Assembly (NCBI RefSeq): GCF_024437735.1
Contig: NZ_JANFQO010000007.1
Span: 124,001 to 188,000, forward strand
Direction: 5' to 3'
DNA from: Tahibacter harae
GTDB lineage: Bacteria; Pseudomonadota; Gammaproteobacteria; Xanthomonadales; Rhodanobacteraceae
Length of the DNA: 64,000 nucleotides
Of this stretch, positions 1-8,940 are shown piece by piece. Both the position numbers and the translations under genes were made by a program. Numbering within the stretch: position 1 is the stretch's first letter; the number at the start of each line of letters is the position of its first letter. The notes below the pieces were generated by a model that saw only the letters and a program-made list of their open reading frames with translations, was not told the origin of the DNA and ran no database searches.

Positions 1-52
1 ACGCCGGGGCTCAAGGCCGGCGCCGCAGCGCACCGGCCCTGCGCAGCCGGCC

Positions 53-1222
53 TCATGCCAGCTCCGCGGCGATCGTCGGCACGCCGGCCGGCGCGGCCAG
101 GGCCAGCCCGGCCCGCGGCACGCGCACGCTGAGCAGGGTGCCGCGGCCGCGCACCGCATCCACGCGCAACTGCGCGCCGAGCGCGGCAAGGCGTTCGCGC
201 ATGCCGGTCAGGCCGTTGCCGGGGACTATGTCGCCGCCGCGGCCGTTGTCCTGCACTTCCAGCAGCAGATCCTCGCCGTCGCTGCACAGCTTCACCGTGG
301 CGCGGGTGGCGTAGGCGTGGCGGTGGATGTTGGTCACGGCTTCGCGCACGACCAGGGCCAGGCACGTCTCGACCTCCGCCGGCGGCGGCGCCGCGCCCAG
401 GTCGTACTGGAAGGCCACCCCGGCGGATTCGAGCAGCAGCTTGGCCGAGGCCATCTCCGCGGCGATGCCGGCGGCGCGTATGCCGGTGACTGCGCGGCGC
501 ACCTGGGCCAGGGCATCGCGGGCGATGCGCTCCACGTCCTGCACTTCCTGCCGCGCCGCGTGTGCGTCGCGTTCCCACAGGCGGTTGGCCAGTTCCGACT
601 TCAGCGCGATCAGCGACAAGGTATGGCCCAGCAGGTCGTGCAGGTCGCGGCCTATGCGCTCGCGCTCGGCCAGCGCGGCGAGGCGGCGCACTTCCTCGTG
701 CGACAGGCGCAGCGCGACCTGGCGGCGCTGGCTCTGGCGCATGAAATACGAGCCGACGAAACAGGCCGCGCCGACCAGGTAAGTGATGCCCACGGTCAGC
801 GGCGCGCCGCGCACGGTGACCAGAATGTAGATCGAGAAACTGGTCGTCAGCAGCAGCGCCAGCAGCAGGGCGTTGCGCAGCGAACGCAGGTGCGGCGCGA
901 AGGCGCAGGCGAAGATGACCAGCGAATTGGAGAACGGATTCAGCGGCGCCAGCAGCAGGGCCAGCGCCCACATCGCGACGGTGAGCAGGACCAGCTCGCG
1001 TCCCTGCGCCCAGTAGGCGCGGAAATACAGCGGCAGGAAGGCCAGCATGATCACTATGGTCGGCCCCAGCCAGTCTCTCGCGGCGATGCGCGGCAGCAGG
1101 AATGGCAGATAGAGAAAGGCCAGGTAGCCCAGCGAAATGAACGAGGCCCAGCCCATGTCCAGTTCGGCCGGAACCAAGCGGTCGCGCCAGGCGATCAAGC
1201 GGGGATTGGCAAGCAGGCTCAT
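53..1222 (-). CDS. NarL/DesK-type sensor histidine kinase
   Basis: Membrane sensor kinase of 389 residues that should autophosphorylate on a histidine and pass the phosphate to a LuxR-type response regulator. About five hydrophobic segments lie between residues 25 and 160, with almost no periplasmic domain. They are followed by the HisKA_3 dimerisation helix with ERERIGRDLHDLLGH (phospho-acceptor His195) and a HATPase_c domain with the N box (REAVTNIHRHA) and a G box (DNGRGG and GNGLTGMRERL). This is the DesK layout, where the membrane segments themselves sense the signal. It starts 22 bp after the ABC permease stop, so it is probably the third gene of one operon (ATPase, permease, kinase). 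DesK-type operons usually end with the cognate regulator, which would lie beyond the left edge of the window; that is inference. The family is clear, the signal is unknown. Confidence 0.93.
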   Translation of the reverse strand: MSLLANPRLIAWRDRLVPAELDMGWASFISLGYLAFLYLPFLLPRIAARDWLGPTIVIMLAFLPLYFRAYWAQGRELVLLTVAMWALALLLAPLNPFSNSLVIFACAFAPHLRSLRNALLLALLLTTSFSIYILVTVRGAPLTVGITYLVGAACFVGSYFMRQSQRRQVALRLSHEEVRRLAALAERERIGRDLHDLLGHTLSLIALKSELANRLWERDAHAARQEVQDVERIARDALAQVRRAVTGIRAAGIAAEMASAKLLLESAGVAFQYDLGAAPPPAEVETCLALVVREAVTNIHRHAYATRATVKLCSDGEDLLLEVQDNGRGGDIVPGNGLTGMRERLAALGAQLRVDAVRGRGTLLSVRVPRAGLALAAPAGVPTIAAELA

Positions 1223-1244
1223 GGCGGCAATGCTGCCACGATAC

Positions 1245-2009
1245 TCAGGGTTCGCGCTGCAGGCGCCGCGCGGCCCAGCCGCCGCAGGCCAAAGTGAAGA
1301 TCAGCAGATACAGCAGGTGCCCCGTCAGCGCGCCCTGGCTGGGCTGCGCCATCGCCGCCAGGGCGAGCTGGGCCACATGCCAGGCCGGCCACAGCGGCGC
1401 CATCGTCTGGAACACCGCAGGCAGCGCGCTCAGCGGCAGCCACAGCCCGGCCAGCAAGGCCATGGGCAGATAGATCAGGTTGATCACCGCCGGCGCGGCC
1501 TGGCCGCTGCAGTAGCTGGCCACCAGCAGCCCCAGGGCGCAGAACGGCAGCACGCCGGGCACGATCACCAGGCCCAGCAGCAGCCACTGCTCCCAGGCCA
1601 GACGTACACCGCCGATACCGGCGCCGGCCAGGGCCAGCAGCACGAAGATGATGCTGCTGAAACACAGCGCCATGGCCAGCTTGGAAGCGACATAGTTCAG
1701 CGCCGGCATCGGCAGCGCCCGGCGCAGCGCGAGCAGGCCCTTGTCGCGCTCGTTGGCCACCGATACGCCGAAGCCGAACAGACCCGGCCCCATCACGCCG
1801 AATACGCTGTAGGTCGCCAGCAAATACTGGGTGACCTGCAGCTTGGAGCGGGGATTGGCCAGCAGCACGCCGAACAGCAGGAAGAACATCAGCGGGAACA
1901 GCAGCACCGGCACGGAAAAGCCCGGCGTGCGCAGCAGGCGCAGGAATTCCAGGCGCGCCTCCAGGCGCAGGCTGGCGCGGGAGACGGCGTCGAAAACCAG
2001 GGTGTTCAT
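1245..2009 (-). CDS. ABC-2 type transporter permease
   Basis: Integral membrane subunit of an ABC exporter, 254 residues. Six hydrophobic segments are visible (about residues 33-50, 65-85, 110-132, 142-165, 172-195 and 225-245), in the arrangement of the ABC-2 family (NodJ/DrrB-like). A basic, amphipathic N-terminal stretch precedes the first segment, as usual. Its ATG overlaps the stop of the ATPase gene (TGATG), which indicates translational coupling and a two-component exporter. In this family such pairs export drugs, lipids or polysaccharides; nothing in the sequence chooses among these. Pairing with a DesK-like kinase is typical of exporters induced by membrane or cell-wall stress. Confidence 0.9.
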   Translation of the reverse strand: MNTLVFDAVSRASLRLEARLEFLRLLRTPGFSVPVLLFPLMFFLLFGVLLANPRSKLQVTQYLLATYSVFGVMGPGLFGFGVSVANERDKGLLALRRALPMPALNYVASKLAMALCFSSIIFVLLALAGAGIGGVRLAWEQWLLLGLVIVPGVLPFCALGLLVASYCSGQAAPAVINLIYLPMALLAGLWLPLSALPAVFQTMAPLWPAWHVAQLALAAMAQPSQGALTGHLLYLLIFTLACGGWAARRLQREP

Positions 2010-2899
2010 CAGGCGGCCTCGCGGGTGATGGTCTGCAGCGCTTCGGCCAGGCCGGCGCGCTGTACTTCGAGTTCGCGCAGGCCGCTGTCGGCGGCGAGCA
2101 GGCTGCGCAGCACCGGCTCGGCCTCAGCCGCGACGATGCGCAGCCATTCGCCCTCGCGCAACGCGCTGTGCACCTGCGGCCAGGCGCGCACCTGTTCCTC
2201 GGACAGGCTGCTGATGCAGCGGATCTGACGCTGGCCCACGCGGCCGCGGATCGCGGCGATGCTGCCCTCGGCCACCAGGCGGCCCTGGGCCAGCACGCCG
2301 ACGCGGTCGGCCAGGGCTTCGGCTTCCTCCAGGTAATGCGTGGTCAGCAGCACCGCGCAGCCTTGTCCGACCAGCTCGCGTATGGTTCGCCAGAACTGCT
2401 CGCGCGATTCGGTATCCATGCCGGTGGTGGGCTCGTCCAGGAACAGCAGTTCCGGGCGGCCGCACAGGGCCACGGCGAACTGCACGCGGCGCTGCTGGCC
2501 GCCGGACAGGCGTTCGTAGCGCTGCCGCAGCAAGGGTTCTATGCCGGCCAGGGCGACGATATCGGCCAGGCTGCGCGGCTGCGGGTAGTAGCTGCGTGCC
2601 TGCGCCAGCAGTTCGCCCACGCTGAGCGCATCGGCCAGGCCGGCCGACTGCAGCATCACGCCGATGCGCCGGCGCGCGGCCAGGTCCTGCGGCGTGCTGC
2701 CGAACAGGCGCACGCTGCCGGCATCCGGCCGCAGCAGGCCCAGCATCAGCGCAATGGCCGTGGTCTTGCCCGCACCGTTCGGCCCCAGCAGGGCGTAGAC
2801 TTCGCCGCCGCCGACTGCCAGATCCACGCCGGCCAGGGCCTGTATCGCGCCGCGGCGCTTGGAAACGCCGCACAACTCCACCATCGTCCGCGCCTGCAT
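2009..2899 (-). CDS. ABC transporter ATP-binding protein
   Basis: Nucleotide-binding subunit of the ABC-2 exporter, 296 residues from the chosen start. Walker A GPNGAGKT is at about 39-46, the Q loop near 84, the signature LSGGQ at 131-135, Walker B LLFLDEP at 151-157 and the switch histidine in TTHYLEEAE. A C-terminal extension of about 90 residues beyond the ATPase core is typical of the DrrA/CcmA-like drug-export subfamily. The frame is open 84 bp further upstream, but the ATG at 2899 is preceded by GGAGCAGCGAG and the protein proper begins just after it, so the shorter form is preferred; MVELCG five codons later is an alternative. The stop overlaps the start of the permease. Confidence 0.93.
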   Translation of the reverse strand: MQARTMVELCGVSKRRGAIQALAGVDLAVGGGEVYALLGPNGAGKTTAIALMLGLLRPDAGSVRLFGSTPQDLAARRRIGVMLQSAGLADALSVGELLAQARSYYPQPRSLADIVALAGIEPLLRQRYERLSGGQQRRVQFAVALCGRPELLFLDEPTTGMDTESREQFWRTIRELVGQGCAVLLTTHYLEEAEALADRVGVLAQGRLVAEGSIAAIRGRVGQRQIRCISSLSEEQVRAWPQVHSALREGEWLRIVAAEAEPVLRSLLAADSGLRELEVQRAGLAEALQTITREAA

Positions 2900-3164
2900 C
2901 TCGCTGCTCCGTTTGCCTGCGGTCAGACTAGGCCGCGGCCGGGTACGGCCCAAGTTGGCAGCATCAGCACTTCGCGTTGACAATCGTCATGCCGCACCGC
3001 CCCGGCTGCGGAAATTGGCCCTGTCCGGCAATATGGAATCGGCCCCAGGGGCCGACCAATGAGGTTGCTAGACTGGCACCACTTCCCGGCATCACTGCCA
3101 ACAACCTTCGACCGGCGCGCCCTGCCTGCGGCAGTGCGTGCCGCCCTGTTTCGTGGAGCAAGCC

Positions 3165-4664
3165 ATGCAGCTGATCGATAAACTCAATGTCCTGCGCAGC
3201 GCCGGCGGTGCCGTGCGCACCCGCGGCCTCGACGATGCGACCCTGGCCCGCTTTGCCGCGACCTCGCCCGAACTGGTCGCCGCCGTGGACCAGGCGCACG
3301 AGCGCTTCCTCGAAATCCAGTCCCTGCTGCCGGAACTGCTGCCGCTGGACGAAGCCGAGCAACTGCAGCGCGTGCAGGCGGACTTCATCAACTTCTACAC
3401 CGACGATTCGGTCAATCCCTACGTGGCCCTGGCCGCGAACGGCCCCTGGGTGGTCACGCTCAAGGGCGCGGTGCTGCACGACTCCGGCGGCTACGGCATG
3501 CTCGGTTTCGGCCACGCCCCGGCCGCCGTGCTGGAAGCCATGAGCAAGCCCCAGGTCATGGCCAATGTGATGACGCCGAACGTGGCGCAGCTGCGTCTGG
3601 CGCGGGCGCTCAAGGCCGCCATCGGCACCGGCCGCGGCGGCAGCCCGTACAGCCGCTTCCTGTGCCTGAACTCCGGCTCCGAATCGGTCTCGCTGGCCTG
3701 CCGCATCGCCGACGTCAACGCCAAGCTGATGACCGACGCCGGCGCCCGCTACGCCGGTCGCAGCGTCAAGCGCCTGGCCGTCAAGGGCGCCTTCCACGGC
3801 CGCACCGAGCGTCCGGCGGTGTATTCGGATTCCAGCCGCAAGACCTACACCCAGCACCTGGCCAGCTTCCGCGACGAATCCAGCCTGCTGACGGTGGAGC
3901 CCTACAACGTCGAACAACTGCGGCAGATCTTCGCCGACGCGGACAAGAACGGCTGGTTCATCGAAGCCATGTTCCTGGAGCCGGTCATGGGCGAAGGCGA
4001 CCCGGGCCGCTCGGTCACGCCGGAGTTCTACGCCGCCGCGCGCGAGCTGACCGAAAAGCACGGCTCGCTGTTCCTGGTCGATTCCATCCAGGCCGGCCTG
4101 CGCGCCCACGGCGTGCTGTCCATCGTCGATTACCCGGGCTTCGAAAAGCTGCCCGCGCCGGACATGGAAACCTTCTCCAAGGCGCTCAACGCCGGCCAGT
4201 ACCCGCTGTCCGTGCTGGCCGTGAACGAGCGCGCCGCGGCGCTGTACAAGAAGGGCATCTACGGCAACACCATGACCACCAACCCGCGCGCCATGGACGT
4301 GGCTGTGGCCGTGCTCGGCCTGCTCACGCCGGCGGTGCAGGCCAATATCCGCGAACGCGGCCAGCAGTTCGTGCGCAAGCTCGAAGCGCTCAAGCAGGAG
4401 CTGCCGGGCTACATCACCAAGGTGCAGGGCACGGGCCTGCTGTTCTCCTGCGAACTCAGCCCCGAGTTCAAGTGCTACGGCAGCGCCAGCACCGAGGAAT
4501 ACATGCGCGAGCACGGCTTCGGCGTGATCCACGGCGGCGTCAACTCGCTGCGCTTCACCCCGCATTTCAACATCACCGAAGCCGAGGTCGACCTGGTCGT
4601 CGACGGCGTGCGCCAGGCCCTGCTCAAGGGACCGCGCAAGAGCGCCGACGCCAAGGCCGCCTGA
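3165..4664 (+). CDS. class III pyridoxal-phosphate aminotransferase
   Basis: PLP-dependent transaminase of fold type I, 499 residues. The PLP lysine is K339 in ETFSKALNAG. The cofactor-site aspartate sits in LFLVDSIQAGLR, preceded by FLEPVMGEGD; the phosphate-binding region is LCLNSGSESVSLACR and the N-terminal substrate loop is DSGGYGMLGFGH. The frame opens 27 bp earlier, but GGAG lies 9 bp before the ATG at 3165, so that start is preferred. At 499 residues it is longer than ArgD or GabT (about 400-430) and has an extra N-terminal helical region. It is monocistronic and ends in a strong terminator. The amino donor cannot be read from the sequence; lysine, ornithine or a beta/gamma-amino acid are possible. 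Confidence 0.88.
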   Translation: MQLIDKLNVLRSAGGAVRTRGLDDATLARFAATSPELVAAVDQAHERFLEIQSLLPELLPLDEAEQLQRVQADFINFYTDDSVNPYVALAANGPWVVTLKGAVLHDSGGYGMLGFGHAPAAVLEAMSKPQVMANVMTPNVAQLRLARALKAAIGTGRGGSPYSRFLCLNSGSESVSLACRIADVNAKLMTDAGARYAGRSVKRLAVKGAFHGRTERPAVYSDSSRKTYTQHLASFRDESSLLTVEPYNVEQLRQIFADADKNGWFIEAMFLEPVMGEGDPGRSVTPEFYAAARELTEKHGSLFLVDSIQAGLRAHGVLSIVDYPGFEKLPAPDMETFSKALNAGQYPLSVLAVNERAAALYKKGIYGNTMTTNPRAMDVAVAVLGLLTPAVQANIRERGQQFVRKLEALKQELPGYITKVQGTGLLFSCELSPEFKCYGSASTEEYMREHGFGVIHGGVNSLRFTPHFNITEAEVDLVVDGVRQALLKGPRKSADAKAA

Positions 4665-4749
4665 GGCCGCCGAACAACGCCTGGCGGCGCCGCCGCTCGC
4701 ACCACGGCCGCAGGAAGCGGCCAGCGGCGCCGTCAGGCGTTCCTTACCG

Positions 4750-4787
4750 CAGGGCCCGGCCGCGCAGGCGCCGGGCCCTGTTTTTTT
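4750..4787 (+). terminator. rho-independent terminator after the aminotransferase
   Basis: An 11-bp GC-rich inverted repeat (CAGGGCCCGGC pairing with GCCGGGCCCTG) around a short GC-rich loop, immediately followed by seven T residues (4781-4787). It closes the aminotransferase transcript and insulates the next gene. Confidence 0.88.
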
Positions 4788-4876
4788 CGCGCAGGACCCG
4801 CGCCCGCCGCACAGCGGGCACTGCCAACCGCGGCGGCGTCGGTTAACCTGCGGCGATCGCCCCCGCACCCGCCGCC

Positions 4877-5725
4877 ATGAGCCTGCGCAAGAAACTCGCC
4901 GAATTCGGCTTCGAGTCCAACGACGACTACGACTATCCCCTGCGCTGCCTGTTCGAGGCCGAGATCGACCACCTGCGCTGCCTCAACATCAGCGGCAGCT
5001 CCGGCCGGCGCAAGACCGCGCTGGCCAACGCCCTGGGCCACGCACTGGAATACCCGCACCTGCTGTATCACGATTTCAGCAGCGCCGAGCCGCCGCCGGC
5101 ACCCATCGTGCTGAGCGAGGAGGCCGTCGCCGAGGGCGGCACGCTGGAAGCGCCGCTGTCGGCGTTTGAACGCAGCCTCAGCGAAGCCTGCGCCTATTCC
5201 GAAGGCGCGCGCACCCTGCTCATCCTCGATCAATTGCAGGCGGCGGATTTCCACGACCACATCCGCCTCTACCATTTCGTGCAGACCCGCGAATGGCATT
5301 CGCCCCAGGGCAGCGCCGTCGCCAATCCGAACAATCTGCTGCTGGTGCTGATCTCCGAGGAAGCGCTGTACCACTCCCTGGCCAAGGTCAGCTTCCGCAT
5401 CCATGCCGACGTCAGCCGCGGCTACCAGGAATATCGGCCCGAGGATTTCGGCCTCTCCCCGGGCGCCGCCGAATTCATGGCCGCGCTGGACGCGGTCTTC
5501 CATGCCCTGGGCGCCAGCCCCACGCCGCGCGAGTACGCCCATATCCTGCACGACGTGCACCAGCGCGTACGCACCGAGGAACAGCTGCGCCAGTCCCTGT
5601 TCGGCTGGATGGAACACGCCGACCGCAGCGCACTCTACGCCGTGCCGCTGGAAGCGCCCCTGGCCGCGGCAGTGCAGGCAATCAGCCGGTATCTGGGGAT
5701 AGAGGAAATCGAGCTGGGAAGCTGA
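4877..5725 (+). CDS. P-loop-like protein of unknown function with degenerate Walker A
   Basis: A 282-residue soluble protein without a recognised name. Near residues 38-48 it has NISGSSGRRKTAL. This resembles a Walker A loop (G-x4-G-K-T), but the invariant glycine before the lysine is arginine. A hydrophobic strand ending in aspartate (TLLILDQLQ, about 113-121) stands where Walker B would be, and a later strand NNLLLVLISEEAL resembles sensor I of AAA ATPases. The C-terminal half is helical. This suggests an AAA-like fold that may bind but not efficiently hydrolyse ATP; that is inference. It starts about 90 bp after the preceding terminator, with TTAACCT upstream as a possible -10. It has no functional neighbour. 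Confidence 0.7.
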   Translation: MSLRKKLAEFGFESNDDYDYPLRCLFEAEIDHLRCLNISGSSGRRKTALANALGHALEYPHLLYHDFSSAEPPPAPIVLSEEAVAEGGTLEAPLSAFERSLSEACAYSEGARTLLILDQLQAADFHDHIRLYHFVQTREWHSPQGSAVANPNNLLLVLISEEALYHSLAKVSFRIHADVSRGYQEYRPEDFGLSPGAAEFMAALDAVFHALGASPTPREYAHILHDVHQRVRTEEQLRQSLFGWMEHADRSALYAVPLEAPLAAAVQAISRYLGIEEIELGS

Positions 5726-6350
5726 GGCTGCCGACTCCGGATCCGCGGGCGGCGCGAGCGCCGTGCGCCGCTGCCGCGGCAGGCGTGGAACGCCAGCACG
5801 GCCGATGCCCGCCCATTGAATATTTCGGCCATGGAATCGCCATCCGGCCAGATATTTATTTATTTTGTATAAATTTAAACTAATTATTTAATACTTATTT
5901 ACCGAAACAAAACTGAAACTACCTTCCTGCACGGCAAAAACGTCTCGCGTCATCGAAAAATCTGCAAACACCTGTTCGTCTCTGCAAACTGATTTGCAGC
6001 CACAGGAATTCGTTGCCGCGCTCCCGCCGCGGAGTTCCGCACGCGTTGACTTGCACCCATATATGTCCCATCGTATTGACAAAGGCCATTTCTGACGTTT
6101 GCAACCAAAGCAAATTTGCAGGCGCAGCGGCCGCCGCCAAGGAGAGCATCGCAAAGAAGACCCAAGGATCCGCCGCTTTGCCGGCGGCGTCGCGGACGCT
6201 CCGCGCTGCACCTCCCTCCGCTGCAGCGCGCACACCGCGACGCCGCCACCGACAAGCCTGCTGATTTTTCCGGCGCCACGCCGCTACCGCGCGATCAGGG
6301 ACGGCCGTCGCGACAGGCGCCACCGACACCGCATTCATGGAGACACGCTC
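5726..6350. other. long AT-rich intergenic region with TTTGCA palindromes
   Basis: About 625 bp without a convincing gene. 5849-5915 is strikingly AT-rich for this genome and holds TATAAA (5868-5873) inside TATAAATTTA. Between 5963 and 6120 the hexamer TGCAAA or its complement TTTGCA occurs repeatedly. Two copies form the palindrome TGCAAA-CTGA-TTTGCA (5983-5998), and GCAAATTTGC (6110-6119) is a perfect palindrome. The rest is ordinary GC-rich sequence. It most likely holds the promoter and operator region of the following exported-protein gene, and possibly an untranslated RNA. Confidence 0.5.
5963..6120. promoter_or_regulatory. cluster of TGCAAA/TTTGCA half-sites, putative operator
   Basis: Half-sites lie at 5963-5968, 5983-5988, 5993-5998 and 6098-6103, with the perfect palindrome GCAAATTTGC at 6110-6119. 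Two of them form the inverted repeat TGCAAACTGATTTGCA. The dyad symmetry and repetition are what a dimeric regulator would bind. No regulator gene is adjacent, so the binding protein is unknown. Confidence 0.4.
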
Positions 6351-7505
6351 ATGCAGTACACCTTTGCCAACCTGTACCGCTGGCTGGCCCGCAGCGCGGC
6401 CGCCGCCGTCCTGCTGCTAAGCACCGGCGCCTGCGCCGAGAGCCAGCCGCCGGCGGAAACGGCATCTTTCGACGACCTGCAGCTCACCGCCTACCAGCAG
6501 TACGCCATCATGTGCAACACCTGCACCACGGCCGACCAGTTCAGGACCAAGGCGCTGATCACCTATCCGCGCGCCATGGACAGCGAGGCCTATGTCTACA
6601 ACCTCAGCACCGGCCAGATACGCGCCATCAAGCTGGACTGGGACCGCGAACTCGCGGCCCAGACCGGCGGCTTCGAGCTTCCGGTCGACCCGGGCCTGGT
6701 CACCTATGTGCAGCAGGTCGGCAGCATGTACCGGCAGAACGGCAACAGCCTCGCGTTCAAGCTGATCCTGCGCGCCGACGGCTCGGCCTACTGGAAGCCC
6801 GCCAGCGGAGCCATCGTGGAACTGCGCGGCAGCGGTCTTGGCCTGCGCAGCGCCGGCGTAGCGGCGCCGGGAACCGAAAATGCCAAGACCGGCCCGGCCT
6901 TGCCCGGCGTGAACAGCCCCATCGATGCACGCGGCTACAGCTTTCCGTCCGGCTTCAGGAACGAGTACCCGAACTACCCGGAGACCAGCTACGACCTGGG
7001 GTTCGGCAACACGCCGGCCGGCAACATCGACAACTTCGTGCGCGACGTGGTCGCCGGGCTGCCCAACGGCGGTGTCGCCGGCGTGTTCAACGGCACCGTG
7101 CAGTCCAGCGCCGGCCTTTCCACGCCTGTCCCGCTGCTCCAGGGTGGCCAGCAGGTTTCAAAGAACGTGACGTCCAACATATCCGTCTTCATTCCGATGA
7201 AGGACGGCGGCTATGCCCGCGTCGAGTACGACGTCGTCACCGGCGAGGTCAAACTCAAGGAAGTGAAGGATTCGGCAGGCTCGGCGCTGCCCATGAGCAC
7301 CGCCCCGCTCAACCAGACCGTGCCGGGCCGGACCTTCAATTTCCCGCCCACACCGCGCGGTGAGCAGGGCTTCTTCTCGTTCTCGGACTGGGCCCGCCGC
7401 AACGGTATTTCCCTGAGCGGCGTGTCGCTGGTCGGCAACGGCGGCAGCGTGAAGTGCTCGAACAACGGATCCACCCAGGTCATCTGTACGATCTACCCGT
7501 ACTGA
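6351..7505 (+). CDS. exported protein of unknown function
   Basis: A 384-residue protein with a signal peptide: basic start, hydrophobic core AAAAVLLLSTG near residues 17-27 and probable signal peptidase I cleavage after ACA. The start at 6351 has GGAG nine bases upstream. The mature protein begins with an acidic segment containing CNTC, a possible disulfide or metal site. The middle is rich in G, N, P and S with beta-strand-like stretches, including a proline/asparagine-rich part around residues 185-230. It ends with a second cysteine pair (KCSNNGS...VICTIYPY). No family is recognised. Its long AT-rich upstream region suggests controlled expression. No operon partner is seen; the next gene converges on it. 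Confidence 0.75.
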   Translation: MQYTFANLYRWLARSAAAAVLLLSTGACAESQPPAETASFDDLQLTAYQQYAIMCNTCTTADQFRTKALITYPRAMDSEAYVYNLSTGQIRAIKLDWDRELAAQTGGFELPVDPGLVTYVQQVGSMYRQNGNSLAFKLILRADGSAYWKPASGAIVELRGSGLGLRSAGVAAPGTENAKTGPALPGVNSPIDARGYSFPSGFRNEYPNYPETSYDLGFGNTPAGNIDNFVRDVVAGLPNGGVAGVFNGTVQSSAGLSTPVPLLQGGQQVSKNVTSNISVFIPMKDGGYARVEYDVVTGEVKLKEVKDSAGSALPMSTAPLNQTVPGRTFNFPPTPRGEQGFFSFSDWARRNGISLSGVSLVGNGGSVKCSNNGSTQVICTIYPY

Positions 7506-7788
7506 AGTCCGGCAACGGACAGGCGCAGCCCGCCCGGATGGGCTGCGCCTGTCCCGCGCTGCGGAAGCCGGCCAGCGGCGCAACGCCGGCTCCAGCGCCG
7601 GCTGCGATCCACGCTCCGACTGTCATTGCTCCGGTGCGCGGGCCGCTGGCACCGCAAGGCAGCACAATCCGGCCAGGAACCGGCCCGGACTCTTCGACCG
7701 CGGGATTGCCGCTCCGGACCATGCGCCACCCCGCTGAAACCATCCTGCTGTTTTCAACAAGCCGGCCCTTCGCCGCTGCGCCGGGGTC

Positions 7789-8829
7789 TCAGCTGTGACG
7801 CAGATCCGTGGGCGTCCTTCCCGTCCAGCGCTTGAACGCCCGCCGGAACTCACGCACATCGCCGAAACCGACCTGGCTGCCGACCTGGGCCACCGTCAGG
7901 CGCGGATCACGCAGCAGCTCCAGCGCGCGCTCGCAGCGCACGCGGTCGTGGATGCGGGTGAAGCTGGCGCCTTCCTCGGCCAGCTGGCGCCGCAGCGTGC
8001 GCTCGCTGCGGTACAGCGAATCGGCCACGTCGAGCAGGCGCGGGTTCTGGCTTACGCGCTGGCGCAGCTGGCGTTCCACCGCCGCGGCGGTTTCGCTGGG
8101 CATGCCGCGGGTGGATTCCAGCTCGCGCACCAGGGCGGAGAGCGCCTGGCGCGCGGTGACCGGGTTGTAGGTCGGAAATGGCAGGTCCAGCCAGTGCGAC
8201 TCGATCACCAGGCAGTTGTGCGGCCGGTCGAACACGATGGGGCAGCCGAACAGCTCGCGGTATTCGTCCACATAGGCTGGCTGGGCATAGGCCAGCTCCA
8301 GCCGGCGCGGCCGCAGCGCCGGCCCGGCCAGTTCGCGCGCGACGGCGAACACGCTGACGAACATTTCCTCGCACAGGAACGGCAGCACCACGGGATCGGC
8401 CAGCGGCGCGCGTGCGTACAGCGCGACCTCGTCCGGCGCCAGATCCTGGATGCTCAGCTCCAGCAGGGCGCCGGTGGCGCGCTGGTGGGTGATGCCGATG
8501 GTGATGGCGTCGCTGAAATTGCGCGAGGTTTTCATCGCCAGGCCGAGCAGGCCGAAATTGCCGATATCCTGACGCCGCCCCAGCAGCAGGCCCAGGTTGG
8601 GATCGGTCAGGGTCTGCATCGCACGGCGGATGATGCCCAGGGCCTGGCGATAGGACACTCTCGCGCTCGGGTCGCAGACATCGCTGGGCCCCAGGGCCAG
8701 GCCGGCGAACCAGCCGCCCGCGTCCAGGCCGCGTTCTTCCGCCAGCTGTACCAGGCTGCACAGGATATTGGTCGGCAGTATGGCCGCGCTGACGCGCGGA
8801 TCATCGACCGCATTGCTCGCTTGCACCAT
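7789..8829 (-). CDS. AraC-family transcriptional regulator (OruR/ArgR-like layout)
   Basis: A 346-residue DNA-binding regulator. The N-terminal 200 residues match the ligand-binding domain layout of the OruR/VirF-like AraC group, with the conserved run NFGLLGLAMKTSRNFSDAI. The C-terminal 100 residues hold two helix-turn-helix units: the first with LLDVADSLYRSERTLRRQLAEEGASF, the second with RLTVAQVGSQVGFGDVREFRRAFKRWTG, the usual AraC signature. The frame is open 26 codons upstream into a basic stretch; the ATG at 8829 is chosen because the conserved domain begins right after it, though its ribosome site is weak. It is divergent from the beta-helix lipoprotein gene 112 bp away, so it probably controls the surface system that follows. 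Confidence 0.9.
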   Translation of the reverse strand: MVQASNAVDDPRVSAAILPTNILCSLVQLAEERGLDAGGWFAGLALGPSDVCDPSARVSYRQALGIIRRAMQTLTDPNLGLLLGRRQDIGNFGLLGLAMKTSRNFSDAITIGITHQRATGALLELSIQDLAPDEVALYARAPLADPVVLPFLCEEMFVSVFAVARELAGPALRPRRLELAYAQPAYVDEYRELFGCPIVFDRPHNCLVIESHWLDLPFPTYNPVTARQALSALVRELESTRGMPSETAAAVERQLRQRVSQNPRLLDVADSLYRSERTLRRQLAEEGASFTRIHDRVRCERALELLRDPRLTVAQVGSQVGFGDVREFRRAFKRWTGRTPTDLRHS

Positions 8830-8940
8830 TGCCCGTGTCTGCCGCTTGGCCGTTTTTCCCCCCTTAGTATGCCGCTGGCGCCCTCGTTTGTAGTGCTGCG
8901 AACGCACAAGACTTTAACAATCGAAGCGGCGGAGCCTGCC

